A DNA stretch of 64,000 nucleotides from Erysipelotrichaceae bacterium (GCA_015059045.1 SVBD01000006.1:20947-84946); one strand, 5' to 3'; numbered from the stretch's first letter, positions 9,063 to 17,662 are shown. Numbers and translations: made by a program. Notes: generated by a model from the sequence alone, not told the origin.

Positions 9063-10328
9063 TTAATTTGCTTCCTTGTTGTAAATAAAACTTGAAATGG
9101 TGTTCAATGCTTCTTTTTTATATTTCAATAAATATGCTTTAAAATAAAGTGAGTATTCAAATAATTTTTTCTTAATTTTACAAAGATAAATGTCATTTGA
9201 TTTTAATTTTTCTTTTACAAGTGGACATTCTCCACCGCAATAAAATTTACATTCGCAATCATTACAGTAATCAATTTTCGCTATTGATTTAAAATAGTTT
9301 ATTCCTTCTTCGCCTTCGAAAGAAGAATTCACAATACTTGGAGCACAAGGATAGATTTTATAATTTTTTCCAAGTGATATTCTACCAACCCCACCATCAC
9401 ATCTAGCAAATACTTTATTTTCAATGATAACTCTTGATAACATAGTTCCAAATGTATCATCACCTCTTAAAATTGAAAATAGAAGTTGATAATCATTTTC
9501 TCTTATCATTTGGATAAGATATAACATTAGATTGAAATATTCACCAATAATGTAATCAGCCCTATCTTTATACTCATCAATATGGTCTGATCTTTTAAAT
9601 TTAATGCTTGTAGTTGTTGATAACTTACTCATGTTTAAATAGCAGTTTAATAAATTAGTATTAAAACTTCCATCAATGACCATTGCGCTACCTAAAAATT
9701 GTTTTTCTTCGATAGCTTTCATATTTTTTTCTATCAAATCATAACTTGGTCTACCATCACTAAACACTCTATTTTTATCATGATTTTCTTTTGTTCCATC
9801 TAATGATACTCCAAATAATACTGCATTATCTTGAAGTAATTTAACTGTTTTTTCATCTAGTAATGTTCCATTTGTAACGAATTGCACAATAACATTTACT
9901 TTATATTTTCTTTCTAGTTTCTTACACCACTTAGCAATCGCCATTACTTCAACAAGATTAATTAAAGGTTCTCCCGAGCCAGATAAATCAACAAAGATTT
10001 TTTTCTTTTTTATATTTCTTTTTACAAAGTTTTCAATTTCTTCCTTTATTTTCTCTAAACTATATAAGGTTTCTCCTTCTTTGTGATCTAAAAAGCAATA
10101 TTTGCAATTCAAATTACATTTAGTAGAGAAATTTAAAGATAACGTGATTTTGCTATATGAATCATTATCATAGACTTGAGGAAAAATAACATTATTAAAA
10201 GTAGGATCTTGATATAAGAAAACTTCATAAGTTTTTTCTTCATCAATATCTTTCATAAAATATCTTATTTCCCCATTAATTGAGTTCACTAAAACTCTTG
10301 CTATTCCAAATCTATAATGCTTAATCAT
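9063..10328 (-). CDS. Radical SAM/SPASM domain maturase-like enzyme
   Basis: A 421-residue radical SAM protein. The [4Fe-4S]-SAM motif is CNLNCKYC (Cys71, 75, 78), followed by the GSGEPL-type SAM-binding strand. The C-terminal SPASM domain has a full Cys set: Cys310 and Cys328, then C-x2-C-x5-C-x3-C (355, 358, 364, 368) and Cys383, enough for two auxiliary clusters. SPASM enzymes of this layout (anSME, PqqE, sactipeptide and SCIFF maturases) modify peptides or proteins. No sulfatase or PQQ gene is visible. The immediate upstream partner is a secreted protein with two Cys, including one at its C-terminus. The gene is 15 bases after that partner, with SD AAGGAA. Substrate is unknown. Confidence 0.9.
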   Translation of the reverse strand: MIKHYRFGIARVLVNSINGEIRYFMKDIDEEKTYEVFLYQDPTFNNVIFPQVYDNDSYSKITLSLNFSTKCNLNCKYCFLDHKEGETLYSLEKIKEEIENFVKRNIKKKKIFVDLSGSGEPLINLVEVMAIAKWCKKLERKYKVNVIVQFVTNGTLLDEKTVKLLQDNAVLFGVSLDGTKENHDKNRVFSDGRPSYDLIEKNMKAIEEKQFLGSAMVIDGSFNTNLLNCYLNMSKLSTTTSIKFKRSDHIDEYKDRADYIIGEYFNLMLYLIQMIRENDYQLLFSILRGDDTFGTMLSRVIIENKVFARCDGGVGRISLGKNYKIYPCAPSIVNSSFEGEEGINYFKSIAKIDYCNDCECKFYCGGECPLVKEKLKSNDIYLCKIKKKLFEYSLYFKAYLLKYKKEALNTISSFIYNKEAN

Positions 10329-10343
10329 ATACTTTTTTCCTTA

Positions 10344-11099
10344 TTAACAATATGGTGGGAATAGTGAATTTCTTACACCTTCTGTTGTATGGATAAATCC
10401 TAAATCATTAGCGGTCATTTCATAAACATCATAATATGATCCGTATTTGACAACGTGAGTTGCAAATTTTGCTAGATTTAATGGGTCTTGATTTGCAGGC
10501 ATACTTAAATGATAGTTATTAGCATATTGTATTCCAATGTTCAGACCAATCGCGTTATTATGACAATCCATACCATGCCTACTTAATTGAGCAATATCTG
10601 AGCCATTATATCCACCTTGAGATAATAAATCATTTGTAAGAGCGCTTCCAAACTCATTTGCAACTTGAGCTACAAAATAAATGTGTCTAAATGCATCAGA
10701 AGCATCATCAGAATTAAATCTATTATAATATTGATTTGTATAAGCATATGTTAATTCTAAATATGCAGAAAATGAAGCAATGACAGATGGTATATAAACA
10801 AATGTCATTCTATACCAAAATTCTTCTGAACCAACGCCAAAAAAGAAGTCAAAAGCTACCGAATCACTTGCAGCGCTTCTTGTTGGAGTTGTAATAGATA
10901 ATATTCTATCTAGCATTTCTTTTCTTTGTTCTTCGTCAACAACTGTACCTTCTGAAATTAAATATTGAGAAATATCTTCTTTATTTTCTTCTAATGATAA
11001 TTTTTTCGATGGTAATTCAACAAATTTATCTTGTTTAACTGATGGTACAGTTGAAAGACTTAATGTTAATAATGATAATCCAATTAAATATTTATTCAT
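10344..11099 (-). CDS. Secreted protein with DUF6973-like DAFRH/DxHNN domain; possible radical SAM substrate
   Basis: A 251-residue protein with an N-terminal signal sequence (about residues 1-22, hydrophobic LIGLSLLTLSL) and a charged linker to about 75. The C-terminal domain has DAFRH (135-139), RHGMDCHNN (174-182) and IGLNIG. This pattern recalls the uncharacterised DUF6973-type domain seen in secreted bacterial proteins, where conserved His and Asp suggest a metal site; that assignment is from memory and tentative. Only two Cys occur, Cys179 inside DCHNN and Cys251 as the last residue (PPYC). It overlaps the upstream regulator gene by 8 bases and has a strong SD (AGGAGGA). Alternatives are a toxin-like secreted enzyme or a structural surface protein. 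Confidence 0.65.
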   Translation of the reverse strand: MNKYLIGLSLLTLSLSTVPSVKQDKFVELPSKKLSLEENKEDISQYLISEGTVVDEEQRKEMLDRILSITTPTRSAASDSVAFDFFFGVGSEEFWYRMTFVYIPSVIASFSAYLELTYAYTNQYYNRFNSDDASDAFRHIYFVAQVANEFGSALTNDLLSQGGYNGSDIAQLSRHGMDCHNNAIGLNIGIQYANNYHLSMPANQDPLNLAKFATHVVKYGSYYDVYEMTANDLGFIHTTEGVRNSLFPPYC

Positions 11100-11655
11100 A
11101 ATTCTTCCTCCTTTCTTTATTTTTATCTTTGTTCATTTTATTTTCAGCTTTCCTGCTTTTTATACATTCAAAAAGAAACGTGAAAACAGATAGCAAAAAT
11201 AGTACTATAACAGAAGCTATTGCTAATATTGAATATAAATTTATTAGTGAATAATAAAGTAGGTTCTCATAAATATCATCGCTTTTTATATTGTTTAATT
11301 CTTTCAACTTATCCATTTCAGAGAAAAATATCTCCGTAAATAAAAAACCACCAATACTAAAAAACAATACACCTAAAGATAAAATTCCTAAAAGAAAAAA
11401 TATTATTTCACCTATAGACCTATTAAACAATTTTCGTTTCTTATAATTGCACGAATTAAATAAATCTTCTGGAGTAATATATAAATATTTACATATTTCT
11501 TCCAATCTACTTTTTGGGGCTCTAGAATTATTCTCCCATTTAGCAATTAATGATGGTGTTACATTTAATAAATTTGCAAGTTCTTTTCTAGATAAATCAG
11601 CTTTTATGCGATAATGTCTAATGGCTAACCCAATGTTTTTATATATAGTACTCAT
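11092..11655 (-). CDS. Membrane-anchored XRE-family regulator (second of pair)
   Basis: Residues 1-66 form an HTH_3/XRE domain (IGLAIRHYRI, LSRKELANLLNVTPSLIAKWENN). A basic linker leads to two transmembrane segments, about 83-108 (IIFFLLGILSLGVLFFSIGG) and 133-160, and a short basic tail. The DNA-binding half should be cytoplasmic, so it may sense a membrane or extracellular signal. The start ATGA overlaps the stop of the upstream paralogue, implying translational coupling. It precedes the secreted protein and the radical SAM gene in one operon. Probable job: control of the cassette together with its neighbour. Confidence 0.78.
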   Translation of the reverse strand: MSTIYKNIGLAIRHYRIKADLSRKELANLLNVTPSLIAKWENNSRAPKSRLEEICKYLYITPEDLFNSCNYKKRKLFNRSIGEIIFFLLGILSLGVLFFSIGGFLFTEIFFSEMDKLKELNNIKSDDIYENLLYYSLINLYSILAIASVIVLFLLSVFTFLFECIKSRKAENKMNKDKNKERRKNYE

Positions 11656-12161
11656 TCTTCAAAATCCCTATTTATTTTTATATGTTTTAAAAGAAATCCT
11701 ATAATAAAAATAATTATTGATGAAATTATTATTGCTATAGATATTAAACTATAATTTTTAATTATTACTATTAATGAGTCCGAAAAAGAAATTAGTACTT
11801 TATTAGGCTCTTTATAAACAAACTTACCTATGAATTTTCTTATTTTCTCCCACACAGAAACAACCGCTAAACCTACTGCAAACACTAAAAAACTAATTAT
11901 ATATAACACCATACTTGCATCCTCGTAATTTTCATTACAAGTAGTAAATTGAATGAATCGTTCCTTATCTGCTTTCCCTTTTAATCTTCTTACAGAAACT
12001 CCAAATAGTTTTGCTAATTGTTTATAGTTTTCTTCATCTATTTCTTCTAAACCCGCTTCCCATTTAGCTACTTTTGTTCTTTTTACACCGATTTCTTTTG
12101 CTATTTCTTGTTGAGTTAGATTACATTGAATTCTGAAATATCTAAATTTCTTATTTACCAT
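11652..12161 (-). CDS. Membrane-anchored XRE-family regulator (first of pair)
   Basis: An XRE helix-turn-helix occupies about residues 3-60 (FRIQCNLTQQEIAKEIGVKRTKVAKWE). Two hydrophobic segments follow (VLYIISFLVFAVGLAVVSV and a very Ile-rich segment near the C-terminus). I place the start at 12161 (MVNKKFRYF) rather than 12194. AGGATG lies upstream of it, and the TATAAT at 12195-12200 would put transcription start close to 12188, downstream of the longer start. Organisation matches the following gene, so the two look like a duplicated, diverged pair. The basic N-terminus and duplicated TTGGACA sites upstream suggest autoregulation (inference). Confidence 0.77.
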   Translation of the reverse strand: MVNKKFRYFRIQCNLTQQEIAKEIGVKRTKVAKWEAGLEEIDEENYKQLAKLFGVSVRRLKGKADKERFIQFTTCNENYEDASMVLYIISFLVFAVGLAVVSVWEKIRKFIGKFVYKEPNKVLISFSDSLIVIIKNYSLISIAIIISSIIIFIIGFLLKHIKINRDFEE

Positions 12162-12194
12162 TTCTACACATCCTTTTTTGTCGTTGCTTGCCAA

Positions 12195-12260
12195 ATTATA
12201 TCAATGATAATAAAATAATTGAATACTTTATAGTTGGACAAAATTGAGATTTTTTGGACA
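12195..12260 (-). promoter_or_regulatory. Cassette promoter with two TTGGACA direct repeats
   Basis: On the minus strand a consensus TATAAT lies at plus-strand 12195-12200 with no strong -35. Upstream are two identical heptamers (plus-strand TTGGACA at 12234-12240 and 12254-12260) exactly 20 bases apart, about two helical turns. That spacing places both on one face of the helix, which suits an operator or activator site for the XRE proteins encoded just downstream. Confidence 0.45.
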
Positions 12261-12318
12261 ATCAACCAAAAAGTTTACTATAAGTAACATATTTAATTGT
12301 TTTTTTCAAATTAATAAA

Positions 12319-12378
12319 AAAAGTTGTTAATTTATGAAGTGAATCCTAAATAGTTCACTTCAATTAATAACAACTTTT
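12319..12378 (-). terminator. ricA terminator, long two-part stem
   Basis: Plus-strand AAAAGTTGTTAAT and GAAGTGAA are matched by TTCACTTC and ATTAATAACAACTTTT around the loop TCCTAAATAG. The stem overlaps the ricA stop codon and on the minus strand ends in a run of T. It separates the ricA transcript from the inserted cassette, which starts at its own promoter about 120 bases further on. Confidence 0.75.
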
Positions 12379-12691
12379 ATTTTTTCAAATTTAATACTAA
12401 CTCATTAACTAACGAACTAATTTCTTCCTTAATAACATTAAAATTTGTTATTAACGGATGCGTGTCATATGTCAATTTTATTTGTTCGTATTCTTTCTTC
12501 TTATCTTGATATGAAGATTTTCCTAATGATAGAGCAAGATCCTTTTGCGCTTTCGCCACTTGGGAGGATAATTCTTTTATTTCATTAGAGTTTTCTATTT
12601 CACTTTTCAAAGAAAGATATTGCTTTACTTCTTTTAAAGATAAAAACTTTTCTATAAATGAATCCAAATATTCTTTTAATTCATTATTCAT
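12377..12691 (-). CDS. ricA: YlbF/YmcA family regulator RicA
   Basis: A 104-residue all-helical protein of the YlbF/YmcA family, with a typical helix start (LKEYLDSFIEKFLSLKEV) and the KAQKDLALSL segment. In B. subtilis RicA joins RicF and RicT in the Y-complex, which carries Fe-S clusters and directs RNase Y in mRNA maturation. The rny gene is in the same cluster here. It overlaps miaB by 8 bases. In B. subtilis cotE follows directly; here the terminator and the cassette intervene. Confidence 0.82.
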   Translation of the reverse strand: MNNELKEYLDSFIEKFLSLKEVKQYLSLKSEIENSNEIKELSSQVAKAQKDLALSLGKSSYQDKKKEYEQIKLTYDTHPLITNFNVIKEEISSLVNELVLNLKK

Positions 12692-14129
12692 CTACTTCTT
12701 CTCCAATTAAAGAATAAGTGTGTGCTTCATTAATTTTTACTTTAACAATTTTTCCTACGTGTTCAGGATTACCAACAAAGTTAACTAATTTTAATGTATC
12801 TGTATAACCAGTTAATCTAGTTGTATTTTTCTTTGAACATCCTTCTACTAATACTGGAACAATTTTACCAATATAAGCATCAGCTTTTGCTTTAATATCA
12901 ACGGCTAAAGTATCTACTAAACGATTAAATCTTTCGTGCTTTGTTTCCATAGATACTTCATCTTTCATATTAGCACCTGGTGTTCCAACTCTTGGTGAAT
13001 AGATGAATGTAAATGCTGAATCATATTTTACATATCTAACAACATTTAATGTATCTTCAAAGTCTTGGTCCGTTTCATTTGGAAAACCAACAATAATATC
13101 AGTAGTAATAGCAACATTAGGAACAATTTCTCTTAATTTATCTACAAGAGCCATATATTCTTTAGAAGTATATCTTCTTCCCATTCTTCTTAATACATCA
13201 TCACTTCCTGATTGAAGAGGTAAGTGAATTGCAGGCATGATATTTTTATAAGTTGCCATTGCTTTAAACATACCTTCTGTAAAATCCCATGGGTGAGAAG
13301 TAGTAAATCTTAAACGAGGAATTCCAAGTTTTGCAACTTCCACTAAAAGAGTAGCAAAATCATATCCTAAATCTAAATCTTTAGCGTATGCATTAACATT
13401 TTGTCCAATAAGTGTGATTTCTTGATATCCTTCTTCTACTAAATTTTTACATTCAAATAGGATGTCTTCCATCTTTCTACTTCTTTGCTTTCCTCTAGTA
13501 TATGGAACGATGCAATAAGTACAGAATTTATCACAACCAAACATAATATTTACAAAAGCTTTGAAGCGGTCTTGTCTATAACAAGGGATATGTTCAATTA
13601 CTTCTCCTTCCTTAGAATAAACTTCAATAATTCTTGAATTTGTTTCTAAAGCTTTTTGAATTAATTGAGGTAAATGATTGATATTGTGTGTACCAAAGAT
13701 AATATCAACTTGAGGATATGTTTTTCTAATTTTTTCAACAATATGAGGTTGTTGACTCATACATCCACAGATACAAATTAAACTATCTTTGTTTTTATTT
13801 TTAAGTTGTTTTAAAGAACCAATTTCACCAAAGACTTTATCTTCGGCATTTTCTCTAATTGCACATGTATTTAAAATAACAATATCTGCTTCTAAAGGAT
13901 CATCACAACTTACATAACCAATCTCTAAAAGAATACCTTCTAGATTTTGAGAATCTAAAACATTAGCTTGACAACCATAAGTTCTAATAAAAAACTTTTT
14001 CCCATTCGCTAAAAGTTTTAGTTGAGTAGGAATTACCATCTCATCTAAAACAAATTCTGTAGGTCTTCTATTGCGGCGACTTGCCTTTTTTAAATCAGGC
14101 ATTTCTTCGATAATTACTTCTTTTGCCAT
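12684..14129 (-). CDS. miaB: tRNA-2-methylthio-N6-dimethylallyladenosine synthase
   Basis: Radical SAM methylthiotransferase that acts on i6A37 in tRNA. The N-terminal UPF0004 domain has FFIRTYGCQANVLDS, ILNTCAIRENA and CGCMSQ (three cluster-binding Cys). The radical SAM motif CDKFCTYC follows at about residue 200, and a TRAM domain closes the protein. Length 481 is normal for Bacilli, with a short N-terminal extension. SD AAGGAG precedes ATG by 6 bases. It lies 12 bases after spoVS and completes the pathway begun by miaA in the same region. Confidence 0.97.
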   Translation of the reverse strand: MAKEVIIEEMPDLKKASRRNRRPTEFVLDEMVIPTQLKLLANGKKFFIRTYGCQANVLDSQNLEGILLEIGYVSCDDPLEADIVILNTCAIRENAEDKVFGEIGSLKQLKNKNKDSLICICGCMSQQPHIVEKIRKTYPQVDIIFGTHNINHLPQLIQKALETNSRIIEVYSKEGEVIEHIPCYRQDRFKAFVNIMFGCDKFCTYCIVPYTRGKQRSRKMEDILFECKNLVEEGYQEITLIGQNVNAYAKDLDLGYDFATLLVEVAKLGIPRLRFTTSHPWDFTEGMFKAMATYKNIMPAIHLPLQSGSDDVLRRMGRRYTSKEYMALVDKLREIVPNVAITTDIIVGFPNETDQDFEDTLNVVRYVKYDSAFTFIYSPRVGTPGANMKDEVSMETKHERFNRLVDTLAVDIKAKADAYIGKIVPVLVEGCSKKNTTRLTGYTDTLKLVNFVGNPEHVGKIVKVKINEAHTYSLIGEEVDE

Positions 14130-14141
14130 ATTAACTCCTTG

Positions 14142-14405
14142 TTATTTTTTCTCGATTCTTAATTTTATCGCAGTCTTTTCTTTTCCATCAATTAATATTT
14201 CTTTAAAAGAAGGCATCACATAGATTTCTATCCCGCTAGGAGTAAGGAAACCTCGAGCAATTGCGATTGCTTTAATTGCTTGATTTAAAGAACCCGCTCC
14301 AACGGTAGATACCTCTAAAAACGATTGATTTCTCATGATATTACTGATCGCACCTGCGACATTTGAAACATTGCTTGATGAAGCAACTTTAATTTGTTGT
14401 AACAT
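14142..14405 (-). CDS. spoVS: Stage V sporulation protein S
   Basis: An 87-residue Alba-like small protein. ASSSNVSNVAGAI, VGAGSLNQAIKAIAIARGF and GKEKTAIKLRIE align throughout with Bacillus SpoVS. In B. subtilis it is needed for normal spore coat assembly and septation control, and it binds nucleic acid in some homologues. The position between ymdB and miaB is conserved. Non-sporulating bacteria can also keep it. The SD AAAGGAG lies in a hairpin (14417-14442). Confidence 0.93.
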   Translation of the reverse strand: MLQQIKVASSSNVSNVAGAISNIMRNQSFLEVSTVGAGSLNQAIKAIAIARGFLTPSGIEIYVMPSFKEILIDGKEKTAIKLRIEKK

Positions 14406-14416
14406 TATTATTTTCT

Positions 14417-14442
14417 CCTTTAATCACAAAATATGATTAAGG
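14417..14442 (-). promoter_or_regulatory. Hairpin over the spoVS Shine-Dalgarno
   Basis: On the minus strand CCTTAATCA pairs with TGATTAAAGG with one bulged A. The 3' arm contains the AAAGG of the SD. The upstream part, TTAATCCTTAATCATAT, closely resembles the cotE leader TTAATCCTTCTTAATCATAT. Two sporulation-type genes therefore share a sequence and fold that hides the ribosome binding site. Confidence 0.45.
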
Positions 14443-14450
14443 ATTAATAA

Positions 14451-15245
14451 TTATAACTTTTCTTCTTGAACTACTTCATAAATAGGTTCAATAGATAGAC
14501 ATTCAAATGTTCCATCATCAAACTCTAATAATACTGCAGAAAACAAACATTCATCGTGTTCAATTACATCAAAGGTAGAAGGAAGTCCAGTCCAAGTTCT
14601 TGTAATTACTTCCTCTTTTTTTGCTCCTAAAATCGAATTGTAAGGTCCACACATTCCTACATCTGAAATAAAAGCAGTACCTTTATCTAAAATTCTATAG
14701 TCTCTAGTTTGAACATGAGTATGTGTTCCAAGTACTGCAGAAACTTGTCCATCAAAAGCATATGCTAAAGCATATTTTTCTCCTGTTGCTTCTGCGTGGA
14801 AATCAACAATATGAATATCCGCTTGAGCTTCTTCGTTAATAATCCATTGGAGACTGTCAAATGGATTATCAATTGAATTAGACATAAACGAACGCCCGAT
14901 TAAATTAGTTACTCTTACTTTGATTCCGTTGCAATCAAATAAATTAGTTCCAGTTCCAGGAATTGACTCATGTAAATTATGAGGTCTAAGGATACATTCA
15001 TAAGAATCGATATAATTGAAGATTTCTTTTTTTGCAGCATAATGATTTCCTAGCGTTACAACATCAACTCCTGAATTTAATAATTCTTTAAAGTGAGCTT
15101 CGCTTAATCCTTTTCCATGAGTTGCGTTTTCTCCATTTGCAATAATAAAATCAACTGGTCTTTTACTTGTGATACGTTCAATCATATAATTGACTACATC
15201 ACGCCCTAATTTACCAACGATATCTCCTATAAATAAAATATTCAT
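14451..15245 (-). CDS. ymdB: YmdB-type metallophosphoesterase (2',3'-cyclic nucleotide phosphodiesterase)
   Basis: The 264-residue protein shows the family metal ligands in order: FIGDIVGK, ANGENATHGKG, TLGNH, DFHAEATGE and GTHTHVQT. In B. subtilis YmdB hydrolyses 2',3'-cAMP and affects biofilm versus motility choice. It sits directly after rny, as in Bacillus. SD GGAGGAT is strong. Length is typical. Confidence 0.93.
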   Translation of the reverse strand: MNILFIGDIVGKLGRDVVNYMIERITSKRPVDFIIANGENATHGKGLSEAHFKELLNSGVDVVTLGNHYAAKKEIFNYIDSYECILRPHNLHESIPGTGTNLFDCNGIKVRVTNLIGRSFMSNSIDNPFDSLQWIINEEAQADIHIVDFHAEATGEKYALAYAFDGQVSAVLGTHTHVQTRDYRILDKGTAFISDVGMCGPYNSILGAKKEEVITRTWTGLPSTFDVIEHDECLFSAVLLEFDDGTFECLSIEPIYEVVQEEKL

Positions 15246-15272
15246 ATTATCCTCCTTCCTAGAAACGATTAA

Positions 15273-15291
15273 AGAGAGACAAAGTCTCTCT
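15273..15291 (-). terminator. rny-ymdB intergenic hairpin
   Basis: AGAGAGAC and GTCTCTCT form an 8-base perfect stem with a 3-base loop, 1 base after the rny stop codon. The U-run is short (TTTAATC), so it is probably a leaky attenuator or an RNA stabiliser rather than a full terminator. Confidence 0.5.
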
Positions 15292-15292
15292 A

Positions 15293-16954
15293 TTATTTTG
15301 CAATTTCAGTTGCTCTAACTTCTCTTACTACAGAAACTTTAATTTGTCCTGGGTAAGTCATTTCATTTTCAATTTGTTCTTTAATATCTCTTGCTAATTT
15401 ATAAGCGTCATTGTCAGAAATCTTTTCTGGAACAACAAGTACTCTAACTTCTCTTCCTGATTGCATTGCATATGAAGAAGAGACTCCATCATAACTCTTA
15501 CAAATTTTTTCAAGATCTTCAATTCTCTTAATGTAGTTTTCTAATGTTTCACTTCTTGCTCCTGGTCTAGCCGCAGATAAAGTATCAGCAGCAGAAACTA
15601 AGTGAGCGATAACACTTGTTGCCTCTACATCACCATGGTGAGATTCAATTGAGTTAATAACAACTTCGTCTTCACCATATTTTTTAGCAAGTCTAACACC
15701 GATTTCAACGTGGCTACCTTCCATTTCAAAGTCAACAGCTTTACCAACGTCATGTAATAAACCTGCGCGTTTTGCTAAGTTCACGTCTAATCCTAATTCA
15801 CTTGCCATAATACCTGTTAAGTAAGCAACTTGGATTGAGTGATCTAAGACATTTTGCCCATAAGATGTACGATATTTTAATCTACCAATAATATCTAATA
15901 ATTCTTTATTGATACGTGGTAATCCAAGTTTAAACGCTGCATTAATACCTGCTTCGTGAACTGATTTTTGAACATCATTTTTAGCTTTTTCAACGACTTC
16001 TTCAATTCTTCCTGGTTGAATTCTGCCATCTTTAATTAAATATTCTAAAGCAAGTCTAGCAGTTTCTCTTCTAATTGGATCAAAACAGCTAACTGTAATT
16101 ACTTCTGGTGTATCATCAATGATGATATCTACACCAAGCATTTGTTCAAGGGAACGAATATTTCTACCTTCACGACCAATAATTCTTCCCTTCATTTCAT
16201 CACTTGGTAAACTTACCGCAGAAACAGTTCTTTCAGAAATAACTTCTTGAGAGAATTTATCAATAGCTAATCCTAAAATATTTTTAGCCATTACTTCAGA
16301 ATTTTCTTTTGCTTCTTCTTCTCTTTGTTTCATATAAGCAGTAACTTCTTGAGTCATTTTATCTTCTACTCTTTTTAGAATTTCAGTTCTAGCATCTTCC
16401 AAAGATAATTGACCAACACGAGTTAATTCCTTATCGATTTCTTCATTTCTTTTTGCGATTTCTTCGAATTTAGTATTAATTTCTTTTTCTTTGTTTCTAA
16501 ATTCTTCTTCTTGAGCAAGTTGCTTCTTATGTAAAGCTTCTTGTTTTTCTTCTAATGCGTTTTCCTTAGATAATAAAACACTATCTCTACGATCGATATT
16601 ATGTTCTCTTTGGTTTAAACGATTTTCTTGATTAGCAAGTTCAATTTTCTTTTCCTTGAACTCTTTTTCTGCTTCTTGTTTTGATTCTAAAATTTCTCTT
16701 TTTGCTTCATCTTTTAATTGTTTAACTCTATCTTGACCTTTTTCTTCCGCTTCAAAAATTGCCTTTTTAGCTTTTGATTTTGCTTCTTCAACAACTTCTT
16801 CAGCTTCTTTATTAGCGTCTTCAATTATCTTACGAGCTTTATTTAAAGCTCCATCAGCATCCTTTTTAGCGATATTTGTAAAAATTAAATATCCACCGCC
16901 AAAACCTAGGCCTAAACAAACAACTAAAAGAATAATCCATATTGCTGGGTGCAT
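15293..16954 (-). CDS. rny: Ribonuclease Y
   Basis: Membrane-bound endoribonuclease that starts mRNA decay. The N-terminal transmembrane helix is at about residues 4-27 ([21 protein letters not shown]). A long Lys/Glu-rich coiled coil runs to about 215. A KH domain contains [16 protein letters not shown], and an HD domain contains [10 protein letters not shown] and SHHGD. Length 553 is slightly above the B. subtilis protein. The partner gene ricA lies downstream in the cluster. A leader of roughly 150 bases precedes it. Confidence 0.97.
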   Translation of the reverse strand: MHPAIWIILLVVCLGLGFGGGYLIFTNIAKKDADGALNKARKIIEDANKEAEEVVEEAKSKAKKAIFEAEEKGQDRVKQLKDEAKREILESKQEAEKEFKEKKIELANQENRLNQREHNIDRRDSVLLSKENALEEKQEALHKKQLAQEEEFRNKEKEINTKFEEIAKRNEEIDKELTRVGQLSLEDARTEILKRVEDKMTQEVTAYMKQREEEAKENSEVMAKNILGLAIDKFSQEVISERTVSAVSLPSDEMKGRIIGREGRNIRSLEQMLGVDIIIDDTPEVITVSCFDPIRRETARLALEYLIKDGRIQPGRIEEVVEKAKNDVQKSVHEAGINAAFKLGLPRINKELLDIIGRLKYRTSYGQNVLDHSIQVAYLTGIMASELGLDVNLAKRAGLLHDVGKAVDFEMEGSHVEIGVRLAKKYGEDEVVINSIESHHGDVEATSVIAHLVSAADTLSAARPGARSETLENYIKRIEDLEKICKSYDGVSSSYAMQSGREVRVLVVPEKISDNDAYKLARDIKEQIENEMTYPGQIKVSVVREVRATEIAK

Positions 16955-16993
16955 AGTATTATCCTCCTAAATATATACGATCATTGTTTAAAA

Positions 16994-17118
16994 CTTCGCG
17001 ATCGTTAATGCGAAGAAAATTTAGAAAAATAGCTTTTTTATATATTATCGCTTTAATAATTTCAATAATTATTAAACTATAAATAAAGCTTAAGTAGTAT
17101 CACTACAAGATTATTATA
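16994..17118 (-). promoter_or_regulatory. rny promoter and structured 5' leader
   Basis: A consensus TATAAT lies on the minus strand at 17113-17118, giving a leader of about 150 bases before rny. Within it CTTCGC and GCGAAG (16994-17015) form a 6-base stem with a 10-base loop. A long leader with a hairpin fits autoregulation by cleavage, which is known for other ribonuclease genes, but that is inference. The rest of the 200-base gap between rny and the flavin reductase gene shows only AT-rich sequence. Confidence 0.45.
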
Positions 17119-17154
17119 TCAAATATAATAATTAATAAAAAGTTTTTTTTACTT

Positions 17155-17649
17155 TTACTTAATTAACACCTTAACAATTTCACCGATATATTGAGTATGC
17201 ATGCCATTATCAGTGTAATATTTTAAAATTGTTGGATCATTAACCTTATTCACAGGTAAATCTATTTGATAGATTTTTTTCATGATTAAAGTTAGTCTAG
17301 CTTCTTTTAATACTAATACACCATCAACATAATCTCTAGTTAATTTAGAATTAGTAATTTTGTCTTCGTCTCTTCTACTAACTCTACCTAAATACGCTAA
17401 AACATCTTTATATGAATCATCAAAAAAACTTACTGAGAAATATTCTGCTTCATCTAACATATGTTTTGTGTATCTTAAATTTTTAACATATACTGAGCAA
17501 ACTTGTTTACTCCAAATAATTCCTACTCCACCCCAAGCGATAGTCATTGCATTATCTTCTTTAGAGTCTTTAACAACTACTAGAGCCCATTTGTTTTTAA
17601 ACTCATCAAAAAAGTTTGATGTTAATTCGTTTGCTAAAATTTCTTTCAT
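17155..17649 (-). CDS. Flavin reductase-like (FMN-binding split barrel) protein
   Basis: A 164-residue protein of the flavin reductase-like family. The pattern NKWALVVVKDSKEDNAMTIAWGGVGIIWSKQVCSVYV is the usual FMN-binding core in which a wild-type enzyme has MTxSWG-like sequence. YFSVSFF followed by a GRVSRRDEDK segment supports this. It probably binds FMN and uses NAD(P)H, or serves as a flavin store or reductant; the substrate cannot be inferred. It is 13 bases after xth on the same strand. Confidence 0.8.
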   Translation of the reverse strand: MKEILANELTSNFFDEFKNKWALVVVKDSKEDNAMTIAWGGVGIIWSKQVCSVYVKNLRYTKHMLDEAEYFSVSFFDDSYKDVLAYLGRVSRRDEDKITNSKLTRDYVDGVLVLKEARLTLIMKKIYQIDLPVNKVNDPTILKYYTDNGMHTQYIGEIVKVLIK

Positions 17650-17662
17650 TTTTTATTATCTC

